Origin: Streptomyces lavendofoliae
GTDB lineage: Bacteria > Actinomycetota > Actinomycetes > Streptomycetales > Streptomycetaceae
NCBI RefSeq assembly: GCF_014649735.1
Contig: NZ_BMTP01000013.1
Span: 124,001-188,000, forward strand
Length of the DNA: 64,000 nt
Direction: 5' to 3'
The notes under the pieces are model-generated. The model worked only from the letters and a program-made list of their open reading frames with translations. It ran no database searches and was not told where the DNA came from. Positions 49,296 to 59,123 of the stretch are shown in pieces (within the stretch, counting starts at the first letter, position 1; every line of letters starts with the position of its first letter). The translations under genes and the position numbers were made by a program.

Positions 49296-50291
49296 TCAGC
49301 CATCCAGCCAGCCCCGCGACGACGCCCGGGCCCCCGCCTGGAACCGCGTCCTGGCGTCCAGCGACTCCAGCAGCCGGCTGATCCGCCGCCGGGCCGTGTG
49401 CACATGGACGCCCAGGCGGCGCGCGATCGCCTCGTCCTTGAGCCCCGCCGCCAGCAGGGCCAGCAGCTCCCGCTGCGCCCCGGCCGGCCCCGCCGCCCCA
49501 TCGCCCGTCGTCCCGTCGCCCGCCGCGCACAGCGGCTCGGCCCGCTCCCACACCGCCTCGAACAGCGGCAGCAGCACCCCGCACAGCAGCCCGTCGCCGA
49601 CCACCAGCGCCGCCGCCCGCGGACCGGCGGCCTCCGTCGGCGGCAGCAGCGTGACGCGCCGGTCCACCGCGACCAGCTTCGCCGGGACGTCCGGGGCCAC
49701 CCGCAACAGCAGCCCGCGCCCCACCAGGCCGGTCAGGGCCCGTACCCGCCCGGGGTCGGTGAGCCCCGACCGGTCCAGCACCGCCCGCACCCGCACCCCC
49801 CGGGCCAGCAGCGACTCGACGTCCAGCGCGGTGAACGGCGGCCGGTCCAGGACGACGACCTCCCGTTCCGCGCCGTCCAGCAGCCGCGCGGCCCGCTCGG
49901 CGATGGCCCGCCGCCCCGTCACCGCGTCGACGCGTCCCCGTCCCCCGCCCCGGTCGCCGGCGTCCCCCGCGAACCGGTCCGCGGCCATGCGTAACCGGGC
50001 CAGCTCGGCCGACTTGAGGTGCAGTTCCGCCTGGCGGCGGTGGATCAGCGTGCGGATGGCGGCGGCCGGCGCGGCCGGGTGCGGCAGCGCGTCACCCTGG
50101 TCGGACGGATCGGGCGGCCGGGCGAAGCCGTGCTCGACGAGCCGGTCGAGCGCGGCGTCCAGACGCTCGCGCGGCAGATCGAGCAGCCGCGCCAACTCGT
50201 CCGCCCCGTCCGCCTGTTCGGCCAGCAGCGCCTCATAGGCGCGCTCCTCGGTCCTGCCCAGGCCGAGAGTGGTCAGTTCTCCCTGGATCAT
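49296..50291 (-). CDS. TrmB/LuxR-type helix-turn-helix regulator
   Basis: 331 residues. The N-terminus LTTLGLGRTEERAYEALLAEQ and the following helices are a TrmB-like winged helix; the middle is a PLD-like/effector domain (REVVVLDRPPFTALDVESLLARGVRVRAVLD); the C-terminus is a LuxR-type HTH (QRELLALLAAGLKDEAIARRLGVHV). Regulators of this two-HTH build are common in Streptomyces. ATG 50291 starts the first helix; GTG 50306 with GAAGG four bases ahead is a good alternative. It is divergent from the M4 protease gene and co-directional with the serine protease, so it may control both. Confidence 0.82.
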   Translation of the reverse strand: MIQGELTTLGLGRTEERAYEALLAEQADGADELARLLDLPRERLDAALDRLVEHGFARPPDPSDQGDALPHPAAPAAAIRTLIHRRQAELHLKSAELARLRMAADRFAGDAGDRGGGRGRVDAVTGRRAIAERAARLLDGAEREVVVLDRPPFTALDVESLLARGVRVRAVLDRSGLTDPGRVRALTGLVGRGLLLRVAPDVPAKLVAVDRRVTLLPPTEAAGPRAAALVVGDGLLCGVLLPLFEAVWERAEPLCAAGDGTTGDGAAGPAGAQRELLALLAAGLKDEAIARRLGVHVHTARRRISRLLESLDARTRFQAGARASSRGWLDG

Positions 50292-50440
50292 GCGTCGGAT
50301 TCTCACTCCGCCTTCACAGGCCACACAAGTGTGCGTGTCCACTTCTCAACCCTCCGTGACCGTTGCCCCGCCCGTTGCCCACGGATTGCATGGCCATGAC
50401 CAGCTGAACGGCTGACCAGCACGTGGGAGGGATACGGACC

Positions 50441-53260
50441 GTGCGCGAACCCAGCACGCCCCGCACGCATTCGGGGACATCCGGCATACGGGCGGGAGCC
50501 CGGGCGGCGGCTCTGCTCGCCGCCGCCGGGCTCCTGATCACCGCGGTACCGGCGTCGGCGGCGACCCCGCCGGCCGCCGAACCGCCGGCCGACGTCATCC
50601 CGGGGGCGCGGACCGCGACCCCCGCGCTCGTCGACGGCCTCCACGAGGCGGTGGACGCGAAGGCGAGGCCGGCGGACGCGGCGCGCGAGCACCTCGCCGC
50701 CCAGGAGAGCCGCTACAAGATCACCGAACCGCGGCGTGATCTCGCCCCCCTGCAGACGCTGACGCGCGGCACGGAGGAGACCGTACGGCTCCAGCAGAAG
50801 CACCGGGGCGTGCCCGTTCTCGGCGGGCAGTACGTGGTCCGGATGGAGCGGAAGGGCGGCGAGCGGGTCGTCACCGGCACGTCCGGCAAGTACTTCACCG
50901 GTCTGACGACCGGGGTGGAGCCGGCCGTGGCCGAGGACGTCGCGGTGCGGCGCGCGGTGACCGCGACCGAACGGCGGCTCGGCGGCCACCGGCTCGCCCT
51001 CACCGACGCGCGACGTGCCGAGGAGCGCGTGCGGCCGCTGAGCGGCAGCGCCGGGGGGCTGGTCGTCGTCCCGCGCGGCGAGGGCGTGCTGACGTACCAC
51101 GTGACGGTGCGCGGCAGCCACCCGGTGACCGGAGCGCCGGTGCTCCAGCACGTGTACGTCGACGCGCGGGCCGGGTTCCCGGTCCTCCAGTACAGCGGCA
51201 TCAAGTCCGTCGTACCGCCGGAGGCGCCGGCCGGGACGGCGGCCGGGCGGCAGGCCGACGACCCCGCCGTCCCGCCCACCGGCACCACCGGCAGCGGCAC
51301 GCTGCTGAGCGGCGCCACGGTGGACCTCAACGTGAGCCGGGCCGGGGACGACCGGTACGTGCTGGCCGACCGCGCCCGGATGGCGGACGGCAGCAAGGCC
51401 GCGCTCACCACGTGGGACGCGCGGGACAAGGACGTCTACGAGGTGCTCGGCGGCTGGCCGGCCGACCTGAAGGAGTTCGGCTCGCCCACCGCGCGGTTCG
51501 GCAAGGACGCCACCGAGGCCGGTGCGGTCGACGCGCACTGGGCGGCCGGGCAGGTCTACGACTACTACCGGAAGCACCACGCCAGGGACGGCCTCGACGG
51601 CCGGGGCTCGGCGGTGAACAGCCTGGTGGGCGTCACCCAGTTCGGCATGCCGTACGTCAACGCCTTCTGGGACGGCACCAAGATGGTGTACGGCTCCGGC
51701 GACGCCGACCACAAACCGCTGTCGGCCGACCTCGACGTGGTCGGGCACGAGATGACCCACGGCGTGGTCGAGAACACCGCCAACCTGGTCTACGCGGGAC
51801 AGTCCGGCGCCCTCAACGAGGCCGTGGCCGACTACTTCGGCAACGCCATCGACGTCACGGCCTCGGGCGTGGCGATGGACCACCCGGACGCCGGCCTCAT
51901 CGGCGAGGACCTGTGCCGCACCAAGGCGCCCCGGGACTGCGCGTTCCGCGACCTCGACGACGGCGCCACCACGTCCGGCGACTTCCTCGGCGCCACCTTC
52001 GGCACCGACAACGGCGGGGTGCACCTCAACTCGACGATCTTCTCCGGGGCGCTGTGGGACCTGCGCCAGGACCTGGGCGCCGACCTGGCCGACCGTATCG
52101 TGTACAAGGCGCTGACCGAGTACATGACCCCGCTGGACGGCTTCACCGACGGCCGCAACGCGGTCCTCGCGGCGGCGAAGGACCTGGGTGTCACCGGGCA
52201 GCGGCTGAACGCGGCCAAGCGGTCCTTCAACGCCCACGGCATCGTCGCCGGCTGGGAGGAGGCCCTGGGCGTCGACTCCGACGAGCTCTTCGGCAAGCTG
52301 AACGTCGCCGGCACCGGTGTGGGGGCGGGCGGCGGCTGGTGGACGGCCGCCAAGTCCAACGACGACGGCACCGAGCCGTACTCGGTCTACGCCGGCCGCG
52401 CGGACGGCAAGGGCGCCCCGAAGCTCATCAGCCCCAACGACGGTCGCTACCACGTCTACCCGGCCACGGACGGGAAGACCGTCGTCTGGGCGGCGTACGG
52501 CGCGGCGAGCGTGGACGTGCTGTCCCGCCCGATCGCGGGCGGCCCCGTCAGGAAGCTGTACTCGTCCACGGCCGAGGACGTCGCCGGACTGCGGGTGGAC
52601 AACGGCGTCACGGTCTTCGAGACGCTCGGCCTGTTCACCCGGCACGTCGTCCACCTGCGCCCGGGCGACCGCGCGCCCACGTACGTGGACGGAGGCGGCG
52701 ACGACGTCCTGACCGGCCTGCCGTCGATCGCGCACGGGAGGGTCGCGTACGTCAAGCTGTACCCGGAAGGCGGTGAGTACCGGCTCGGGGTGGAGCTGCT
52801 CGACCTGCGGACCGGGCGCCGGACCCTGACCGAGCCGCTGGACGAGCCGCAGACCCTCGGCCAGACGGGCATCAACGGCAGCAACGTCTTCTGGCTGACC
52901 GACGCCGACTCCGCCGACGAGGGCCGGACGGGCATCCGCCGGGCGAACCTCGACGGCACCGGCACCTACGACATCAGCGGCGAGGGCAAGCCCGGCGCTC
53001 TGATCGCCACCGACCTGACCGTCTCGGAGAAGGCGGTCACGGTCAACGCGCTGCTGCCGGACACCGCGTACCGCAACGAGACCCTGCCGAAGAACTGGCA
53101 GCTGACGACCGACGGCACGCGCAAGGAGCGCGTCTCGTGCAACCGCGGCGAGCAGCTGTCCCCGGCGGCGCTCGAAGGCACCGGGGTGGTGTGGATCGAC
53201 GGCACCACCGGCTGGACGAACCTCGTCACCCGCGCCCGCCCGGCGGGCCGCTGCGCCTGA
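50441..53260 (+). CDS. secreted M4 (thermolysin-like) metalloprotease with C-terminal propeller-like domain
   Basis: 939 residues. Signal peptide about 1-40; FTP/PepSY-type propeptide to about 280; M4 catalytic domain with HEMTH at 436-440 and the third zinc ligand Glu460 (NEAVADYFG). From about 620 to the end is a repeated strand pattern (YPATDGKTVVWAAYGAASVDV, GRVAYVKLYPEGGEYRLGVEL, GSNVFWLTDADS) like a TolB-type beta-propeller. Typical M4 enzymes of this genus end in P/Homo B domains instead. GTG 50441 follows GGGAGG at 50425-50430. Confidence 0.9.
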   Translation: MREPSTPRTHSGTSGIRAGARAAALLAAAGLLITAVPASAATPPAAEPPADVIPGARTATPALVDGLHEAVDAKARPADAAREHLAAQESRYKITEPRRDLAPLQTLTRGTEETVRLQQKHRGVPVLGGQYVVRMERKGGERVVTGTSGKYFTGLTTGVEPAVAEDVAVRRAVTATERRLGGHRLALTDARRAEERVRPLSGSAGGLVVVPRGEGVLTYHVTVRGSHPVTGAPVLQHVYVDARAGFPVLQYSGIKSVVPPEAPAGTAAGRQADDPAVPPTGTTGSGTLLSGATVDLNVSRAGDDRYVLADRARMADGSKAALTTWDARDKDVYEVLGGWPADLKEFGSPTARFGKDATEAGAVDAHWAAGQVYDYYRKHHARDGLDGRGSAVNSLVGVTQFGMPYVNAFWDGTKMVYGSGDADHKPLSADLDVVGHEMTHGVVENTANLVYAGQSGALNEAVADYFGNAIDVTASGVAMDHPDAGLIGEDLCRTKAPRDCAFRDLDDGATTSGDFLGATFGTDNGGVHLNSTIFSGALWDLRQDLGADLADRIVYKALTEYMTPLDGFTDGRNAVLAAAKDLGVTGQRLNAAKRSFNAHGIVAGWEEALGVDSDELFGKLNVAGTGVGAGGGWWTAAKSNDDGTEPYSVYAGRADGKGAPKLISPNDGRYHVYPATDGKTVVWAAYGAASVDVLSRPIAGGPVRKLYSSTAEDVAGLRVDNGVTVFETLGLFTRHVVHLRPGDRAPTYVDGGGDDVLTGLPSIAHGRVAYVKLYPEGGEYRLGVELLDLRTGRRTLTEPLDEPQTLGQTGINGSNVFWLTDADSADEGRTGIRRANLDGTGTYDISGEGKPGALIATDLTVSEKAVTVNALLPDTAYRNETLPKNWQLTTDGTRKERVSCNRGEQLSPAALEGTGVVWIDGTTGWTNLVTRARPAGRCA

Positions 53261-53275
53261 GCCCGCCTCCCCCCG

Positions 53276-53305
53276 AACCCCCCGGCGCCCGCGCGCCGGG
53301 GGGTT
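53276..53305 (+). terminator. 13-bp hairpin after the M4 protease
   Basis: AACCCCCCGGCGC (53276-53288) pairs perfectly with 53293-53305, loop CCGC. It is 15 bp after the stop codon. The rest of the gap to 53537 has no gene. Confidence 0.85.
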
Positions 53306-53537
53306 CCCCGCGGGTATGGCGTGCCTCCGAAAGCGCTCGGTGGGGGTGGTGCCCGGGGACAACGGCGGCATGGCCATGCCGGACTCGGGTGCCGACGCCA
53401 CGCACGGAGAACCGGGACACCCGAGAGGGTCGCGATGCCGCCGCCGGTCCCCGCCTGCGAAATACTGGACGAGCTGCGGCGATGCCCGCCGCCGGGGACA
53501 ACTTTCAAGCCGGGGAAAGCGCGCGAGGGGTACTGAC

Positions 53538-54056
53538 GTGCAGGGAAGCCGTACGGGGAACGACGCCGCAGCCGGCGGGGAGCACGGTGTGGACCACGAG
53601 ATCCTCGCCCTGGAGCGCGAGTTGGCCGTCTTCCTGCGCCGCGCCCGCGCCTCCTCCGGCGAGATGGCCCGCGAGGTCCACCCGGAGCTCGAACCCGCCG
53701 CCTACGGCCTGCTCGTCCGCCTGGAGGAGGCCGGCACCCAGCGCGCCACCGCGCTCGCCGCGTACTTCGGCGTCGGCAAGGCCACCATGAGCCGCCAGCT
53801 GCGCGCCCTGGAGGACCTCGGGCTGGTCGCGCGCGACCCCGACCCGGCCGACGGCCGCGCCTCCCTCGTGCGCCTCACCGACGAGGGCCGCGGACGCTTC
53901 CGCCGGGTGCGCGACGCCCGCCGCGCCCGCTACGTCCGCAAGCTCGCCGGCTGGGACCGCGCCGAGATCGCCGAGCTGGCCCGGCTGCTGCACCAGCTCA
54001 ACGCGGGCGGCGACGACCGGAGCCCGGCGCGGCCACCGGGACCCGACCCGCGCTAG
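53538..54056 (+). CDS. MarR-family regulator
   Basis: 172 residues. The winged helix TALAAYFGVGKATMSRQLRALEDLGLVARDPDPADGRASLVRLT is a clear MarR recognition region and wing, with dimerising helices at both ends. GTG 53538 has GAGGGG seven bases before it. No obvious partner gene shares its promoter. The spacer to the convergent PP2C gene is GC-rich and lacks a distinct hairpin. Confidence 0.88.
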   Translation: MQGSRTGNDAAAGGEHGVDHEILALERELAVFLRRARASSGEMAREVHPELEPAAYGLLVRLEEAGTQRATALAAYFGVGKATMSRQLRALEDLGLVARDPDPADGRASLVRLTDEGRGRFRRVRDARRARYVRKLAGWDRAEIAELARLLHQLNAGGDDRSPARPPGPDPR

Positions 54057-54145
54057 GGCCCGCCCGCGCCCGGTCCGCGCGCCGGACGCGCCGGGGCCGG
54101 CAGCGGGGCCGGCAGGCGGGGCCCGGAGACCCGGAGACACCCGCC

Positions 54146-54937
54146 TCAGAGCTCGACGTGCACCACCGTCGCGTCGTCGTGCCGCTTCCAGCGGTACGCG
54201 TACGAGGGCGACGCCTCCAGCTCCCGCACCCGGGCGATCAGGCCGCGCGGGCCCTCCTTGGCCACCACCGCGAAACAGTCCGCCCAGTCGCCCATCCCGA
54301 ACACCTCCGTCCAGCGCGCCGCGCCGTCCGTCATCGCCACCAGCGCCCGCACCTCGGCCGCCGGCACCCGGCCGGTGACCGCGCGGGCCGCCACCGACGG
54401 GTCGGCCGCCGCCGTGAAGAACCCGCCCTCCCTGTTCCGCACGGTGGCGTCCGTGATCGCGTGCGACGTCAGCGAGCCGGGCGGCAGCCGGTCGAGCCGG
54501 TCGTCCAGCACCGCCCGTACCGCCCCCTCCGGGGACCGGAGCAGCAGCACCGAGTCGGACAGCACGAGGTACTCGACGTACGCCGCGCCCCAGCGGGCCA
54601 TCACCACGGTTGCCTGGGGAGTGCGTACGTGAGAAAGGTCACATGTGCCGCGGTGGGTGTCCGCGGTGCGCCGGATCGCCTCGGACAGGATCCCGGCCAG
54701 GGTCAGGTCCGGGCGGGAAGCGGACAGTTCGGTCAGCGCGCCGCCCAGGGCCGCCGTGAACCAGGGCACCGAGTGCACACACCCGTCGTCGTCGATCGGG
54801 GGCGTGACCCCGTCGAGCACCACCAGCGCGCCGCCCTGACCGGAGGCGGGAACCACCACGGAGGCCCAGTCCTCGTTGGCGCGTTCCGGCGAGCCCGGGA
54901 GGGAGGAGATCTCGCTCTGCATGGGCCCAGTCTGCAT
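54146..54937 (-). CDS. PP2C-like protein phosphatase domain protein
   Basis: 263 residues. NEDWASVVVPASGQGGALVVLDGVT is the first metal-binding block of a PP2C fold, RGTCDLSHVRTPQATVVMARWG and YLVLSDSVLLLRS follow, and ALVAMTDGAARWTEVF and KRHDDATVVHVEL are the final acidic blocks. It would dephosphorylate Ser/Thr proteins or serve as a sensor. GGAG five bases upstream supports ATG 54937 over ATG 54922. Single gene. Confidence 0.82.
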   Translation of the reverse strand: MQTGPMQSEISSLPGSPERANEDWASVVVPASGQGGALVVLDGVTPPIDDDGCVHSVPWFTAALGGALTELSASRPDLTLAGILSEAIRRTADTHRGTCDLSHVRTPQATVVMARWGAAYVEYLVLSDSVLLLRSPEGAVRAVLDDRLDRLPPGSLTSHAITDATVRNREGGFFTAAADPSVAARAVTGRVPAAEVRALVAMTDGAARWTEVFGMGDWADCFAVVAKEGPRGLIARVRELEASPSYAYRWKRHDDATVVHVEL

Positions 54938-55291
54938 GACTTCTCCACATCGCCCACAGAAGGCCGAAATCGGCCCGTACCGGCAGGTCAGCGTGCGGGT
55001 AATCGCCGGAAGCCGGACCTCCGGCAAGGTGCGGGCGGGCATCCTGCCAAAGCCCGCGTAGATCTTTCAACCCGCCCGCCCGTACGTCCCCCGGGCATGT
55101 GCCCGGGAGAGTTGTTCGCCAACTCAGGAGTGTTGTTCACTCGTTCGGGTGGCGGAGTGGTCGACGTGTCTCCCCTTCGACAACGGCGCTGGGATGGTCG
55201 AGGCCGTACCAGGGGTCGGGGGGCTGTTCGCGTGCGTGACCGGTCGTCACCTCTGCTTCATGGGCGGACGAGTTCGAGAATGTGAGCACCG
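54938..55291. other. spacer between PP2C gene and conservon
   Basis: 354 bp with no gene. It contains a tight palindrome CCCGGGCA-TG-TGCCCGGG near 55089-55106 and small TTGTTC repeats near 55112-55140. The conservon promoter should lie here, but no clear -35/-10 pair was identified. Confidence 0.4.
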
Positions 55292-58210
55292 GTGCAGAAG
55301 CGCAGTGAGACTCCCGGCGACGCCCAGGCACCGGGCGGCCGCCGCGTACGCGTACGCAGCCGGCTCGTCGCCGGCGTCGCGCTGGTCGGCATCACCGTCA
55401 TAGGAGCGGGCGCCCCGGCCGTCCTCACCGCCTCCGGCGACCTCAACGACTCCCAGCGGCTCGTCAACCTCGCCGAGCTCAACCGGCAGGCGGTCACCCT
55501 CGCGCACTCCCTCGCGGACGAGCGCGACCAGGTGACCGCGTACATCGCCGCCGGGCGGGGCACCGGCAGGGGCGACACGGGCAACGGCGGCGCGGACGAC
55601 GGCACCGGCGGCGAGGCCCGGGACGGCGGCAAGGCCCCCGGCAAGGGCGCCCCCGGCATCGACGCCGACCACCGCGCCCGCGTCGACCGGCAGATCGACG
55701 AGATCCACGCCGAGGCCCCGGCCGGCCTCCGCGGCGAGCTCGCCGGCCTCCCCGGCATCCGGCGCTCCGCCCTCACCGGCAAGGGCACCGCCCTGGAAGC
55801 CCACCGGGCGTACACCGCCGTCATCGCCAAGCTCCGGGCCCTCTCCGCCGAACTCGCCGACAGGACCCCCGCCCGCGCCGCCGACGCGGGCGCCGGCACC
55901 CGCGCCCTCACCGAACTCGGCCGCGCCGTCGACCAGGCATCCGCCACCCGCGGCCTGCTCCTCGGCGCCCTCGCCGTACCCGGGAAGAAGGACGCCGACC
56001 CGGTCTACGACCCGGTCACCGGCCGGTACACCGAGCCGGAGGACCCCGCCGGCGACGAGGCCGACCGCACGCGCGGCGCCCTCAGCGCCGCCGCGCAGAC
56101 GGCCCGCGTCCGCGAACAGGCCGCCCTCGCCGACTTCGACCAGGCCGCTCCGCCCGCCTCCCGCGACTCCCTCGCCGCCACCGTCACCGGCCCCGAGGTC
56201 AAGAGCGCCGAGACGTACCTCGCGGGCCTCACCGACCGGCCCGAGCTGTCCGAGGACGAGCGCCGCACCGACCAGGACGAGCTGCGGGCCGCCCTCACCG
56301 CCCGCGTCGAGCAGATGCGCGGCGTCGAGTCCTCCCTCGCCACCGCCGAGGTGCGGCGGACGGAGCGGCTCCGCGACGACGACGTCACCGCGCTCGAACT
56401 GCGCGTCGCGCTCCTCGGCGGCTGCCTGCTCGTCGCGATCGGCGTGTCGACCGCCGTCGCCCGCACCCTCACCCGGCCGCTCGCCGTCCTGCGCATCGGC
56501 GCCGCCCGCCTCGCCGCCTCGCCGGAGACCGAGGAGCCGGTCGGGTTCACCGGCCGCAACGACGAGTTCGCCCAGGTCGTACGCTCCCTCAACACCCTGC
56601 ACGGCAGGCTGTGGGAGCTCGGTGCCCGCGCCGAGCGGCTGGACGCCGAGCGCGCGGACGCCGTCGCCGCCCGCGAGACCCTCACCGCCGAGCTGGCCGG
56701 GCAGCGCGCCGAGCTGCGGGAGCGCACCGCCGAGCTGGGCGCCGAACTGGAGGCGCTGCGCGGCAGCGTCCACCACACCTTCGTCAACCTCTCCCTCCGC
56801 ACCCTCGGGCTCGTCGAGCGGCAGTTGGCCGTCATCGAGAAGCTGGAGGAGCGCGAGCAGGACCCCGAGCGGCTCGGCACGCTGTTCAAGCTGGACCACA
56901 TGGCCACGGTCATGCGGCGGCACAGCGAGAACCTGCTGGTCCTCGCCGGCCACGAGCACAACCACGCCCACCAGGGCCCCGTTCCGCTGGTCGACGTGCT
57001 GCGCGCCGCCGTCAGCGAGATCGAGCGGTACGAGCGGGTCACCATCCAGTCGCTGCCGCCGCACGCCCATGTGGCCGGGTTCGCCGCCGACGACCTGAGC
57101 CACCTGCTCGCCGAACTGCTGGAGAACGCCACGTCGTTCTCGCCGCCGGACGCGAAGGTGCAGCTGTCCGGCTGGCTGCTGGAGAGCGGTGAGGTGATGC
57201 TCTCCGTCGAGGACGAGGGCATAGGGATGACCGCGTCCCGGCTCGCCGAGCTGAACGCCCGCCTGGCCGACCCGGAGGCGGAGGCGCCGTCCGGGGGCGA
57301 CCGCGACGGCGAGGGCCTCGGCATCCGGGTGACCGCGCTCCTCGCGGCGCGGCACGGGGTGCGCGTCCAGCTGCGGGAGCACAAGCAGGGCGGTGTGGCG
57401 GCCGTCGTCGTGCTGCCCGCGGCCCTGCTGCCGGACGCCCCGCCGACCGCCCTGCCCCCCTCGGTCACCCTGGCCGGGACGGCGCCCACGCTGAACCTCC
57501 CGGGGTCGGTCGCGGAGGCCAACTCCAACTCCCTGCCGGGCGCGCGCACGGCCCGCGACCCCCTGGTCGCCGCCGCCGAGGCGACGCTGAGCGCCACGCC
57601 CGCCGCCGCGGATGCCGCTCCGGACGCCCCGGCCCCGGCGGACGACACACCCGGCGGACCGGCGCCGGACGCGCCCGAGGCGCCCGTACCGGACGAGCCG
57701 AACGGGCCTGCGCCGGACGCGCCCGAGGCGCCGGAGGCGCCCGTCCCCGCGCAGGACGTGCCCGGGCCCGAGACCACCCTCCAGGTCCGCGCACCGCGCG
57801 CACCGGAGCCCGAGCCGACGCCCGCGCCCGAGCCGACGCCCGCGCCCGGGGCGGCGGCCGGGGCGACGGAGCCCACGGCGGAGGCGAGCGAGCCCGAGGC
57901 GCACGAGCGGGCCGCCGCACCGGCCGACGACGACGCCACCGAGCCCCGCGCCCGCGAGCCCAAGTGGGAACGGGTGACCGACAAGGGCCTGCCCAAGCGG
58001 ACCCCGAAGCTGGTCGAGCCCACCGCGCCGCCCGCCGGGCGGACCCGCGGGGTCGACGCCGAGGCGCTGCGGCGCCGGCTCGGCGGGTTCCACCAGGGCG
58101 CGGTGGAAGGCCGCCGCGACGCCGAGGCGGAGATCGCGGAGAGCACCCAGCAGATGGAAGCGGTACGTACCGAAGAGACGGGGGACACAGTCGAGGAGGC
58201 ACGCAGTTGA
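55292..58210 (+). CDS. cvnA: conservon sensor kinase-like protein (CvnA)
   Basis: 972 residues. Membrane helices at about 23-45 and 375-395 enclose a large helical external sensor (NIT-like). After a HAMP-like segment, the atypical dimerisation region VNLSLRTLGLVERQLAVIEKLEERE is followed by LFKLDHMATVMRRHSENLLVL and an HATPase (LLENATSFSPPDAKV, VEDEGIGM, GLGIRVTALLAARHG). The last 250 residues are Pro/Ala/Glu-rich low complexity. CvnA proteins resemble kinases but act with a small GTPase in a membrane complex. GTG 55292. The next start codon overlaps its stop (TTGA). Confidence 0.93.
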   Translation: MQKRSETPGDAQAPGGRRVRVRSRLVAGVALVGITVIGAGAPAVLTASGDLNDSQRLVNLAELNRQAVTLAHSLADERDQVTAYIAAGRGTGRGDTGNGGADDGTGGEARDGGKAPGKGAPGIDADHRARVDRQIDEIHAEAPAGLRGELAGLPGIRRSALTGKGTALEAHRAYTAVIAKLRALSAELADRTPARAADAGAGTRALTELGRAVDQASATRGLLLGALAVPGKKDADPVYDPVTGRYTEPEDPAGDEADRTRGALSAAAQTARVREQAALADFDQAAPPASRDSLAATVTGPEVKSAETYLAGLTDRPELSEDERRTDQDELRAALTARVEQMRGVESSLATAEVRRTERLRDDDVTALELRVALLGGCLLVAIGVSTAVARTLTRPLAVLRIGAARLAASPETEEPVGFTGRNDEFAQVVRSLNTLHGRLWELGARAERLDAERADAVAARETLTAELAGQRAELRERTAELGAELEALRGSVHHTFVNLSLRTLGLVERQLAVIEKLEEREQDPERLGTLFKLDHMATVMRRHSENLLVLAGHEHNHAHQGPVPLVDVLRAAVSEIERYERVTIQSLPPHAHVAGFAADDLSHLLAELLENATSFSPPDAKVQLSGWLLESGEVMLSVEDEGIGMTASRLAELNARLADPEAEAPSGGDRDGEGLGIRVTALLAARHGVRVQLREHKQGGVAAVVVLPAALLPDAPPTALPPSVTLAGTAPTLNLPGSVAEANSNSLPGARTARDPLVAAAEATLSATPAAADAAPDAPAPADDTPGGPAPDAPEAPVPDEPNGPAPDAPEAPEAPVPAQDVPGPETTLQVRAPRAPEPEPTPAPEPTPAPGAAAGATEPTAEASEPEAHERAAAPADDDATEPRAREPKWERVTDKGLPKRTPKLVEPTAPPAGRTRGVDAEALRRRLGGFHQGAVEGRRDAEAEIAESTQQMEAVRTEETGDTVEEARS

Positions 58211-58716
58211 CCGCGACGACCGGCAGCACCACGGGCACCGCAACGTTCGGACTGAGCAGCGAGGCCAAGAACCTGCACTGGCTGCTCGGGAACCTCGTCG
58301 AGGAGGTGCCAGGGGTGCGCTCCGTAGCCGTCGTCTCGTCCGACGGCCTGCTGCTGCTCTCCTCCGACCCGGCGGACCGCAAGACCAGGGGCGAGGCGGG
58401 TGGGACCCGCTCCGACGGCCCCCGCGGGGCGGCCGCCGACCTCGCCACCATCGTCTCCGGCGTCGGCAGCCTCACCATCGGCGCCGCCAAGCTCATGGAC
58501 GGCGGCAACGTCAAGCAGACGATGGTCGCCATGGAGGAGGGCAGCGTCTTCGTCATGTCGATCAGCGACGGCTCCCTCCTCGGTGTGCACGCCACGCCCG
58601 ACTGCGACATGAGCGTCGTCGCGTACCACATGGCGCTCTTCGTCGGCCGTGCCGGACACGTACTCACGCCCGAACTCCGCAGCGAGCTGCGCAAGTCGAT
58701 GGAGAGTGCCGAATGA
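58207..58716 (+). CDS. cvnB: conservon roadblock/LC7 protein (CvnB)
   Basis: 169 residues. The roadblock fold starts at LHWLLGNLVEEVPGVRSVAVVSSDGLLLLSS and continues VGSLTIGAAKLMDGGNVKQTMVAMEEGSVFVMSISDGSLL. A variable loop around residues 58-72 is longer than usual. It binds and probably regulates the GTPase CvnD. TTG 58207, seven bases after AGGAGG, overlaps the cvnA stop; its own stop overlaps cvnC (ATGA). Confidence 0.94.
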   Translation: MTATTGSTTGTATFGLSSEAKNLHWLLGNLVEEVPGVRSVAVVSSDGLLLLSSDPADRKTRGEAGGTRSDGPRGAAADLATIVSGVGSLTIGAAKLMDGGNVKQTMVAMEEGSVFVMSISDGSLLGVHATPDCDMSVVAYHMALFVGRAGHVLTPELRSELRKSMESAE

Positions 58717-59123
58717 CCTCCGCATCCGCCGCCGGCCGGCTGCCGGTCCGGGGCGGCGGGCGGCGGCCCGCACGCGTCCGGCCCTATTCGCTCACCGGTG
58801 GCCGCACCCGCTTCGGCCACGTCCTGCTCGTCGAGACGTTCGTCGCAGCGCTCGAAGCACCCGAGGAGCGCAAGGAGCTGACGAACGGCGGCCTCGCCTC
58901 CCGCGTCATGCCGGAGATGCGGGCCATCGTCGAGATCTGCCGCCGCATGCGTACGGTGGCCGAGATCTCCGCGCTGCTGAAGATGCCGCTGGGTGTCGTC
59001 CGGGTGCTGCTCAGCGACCTGGCCGACCAGGGGAGAATCCGCGTGTACGGCACCGGCCACGGAACCGGCCAGCCCGACCGCGCACTGCTCGAAAGGGTGC
59101 TGAGTGGCCTCCGCCGTCTCTGA
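58713..59123 (+). CDS. cvnC: conservon DUF742 protein (CvnC)
   Basis: 136 residues. VRPYSLTGGRTR is the conserved DUF742 signature, followed by a winged-helix-like part (RTVAEISALLKMPLGVVRVLLSDLADQGRIRVY). It is third in the operon, with ATGA overlap to cvnB and a 20-bp overlap with cvnD. Confidence 0.95.
   Translation: MTSASAAGRLPVRGGGRRPARVRPYSLTGGRTRFGHVLLVETFVAALEAPEERKELTNGGLASRVMPEMRAIVEICRRMRTVAEISALLKMPLGVVRVLLSDLADQGRIRVYGTGHGTGQPDRALLERVLSGLRRL

Noticed and set aside
55141..55230. Possible tRNA-Ser-like start near the conservon promoter
   Set aside because: A short resemblance to a tRNA 5' end, but no anticodon arm or T-arm follows.
55247..58243. 998-residue frame antisense to cvnA
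   Set aside because: It covers a complete conservon kinase on the other strand; Gly/Arg-rich shadow sequence only.
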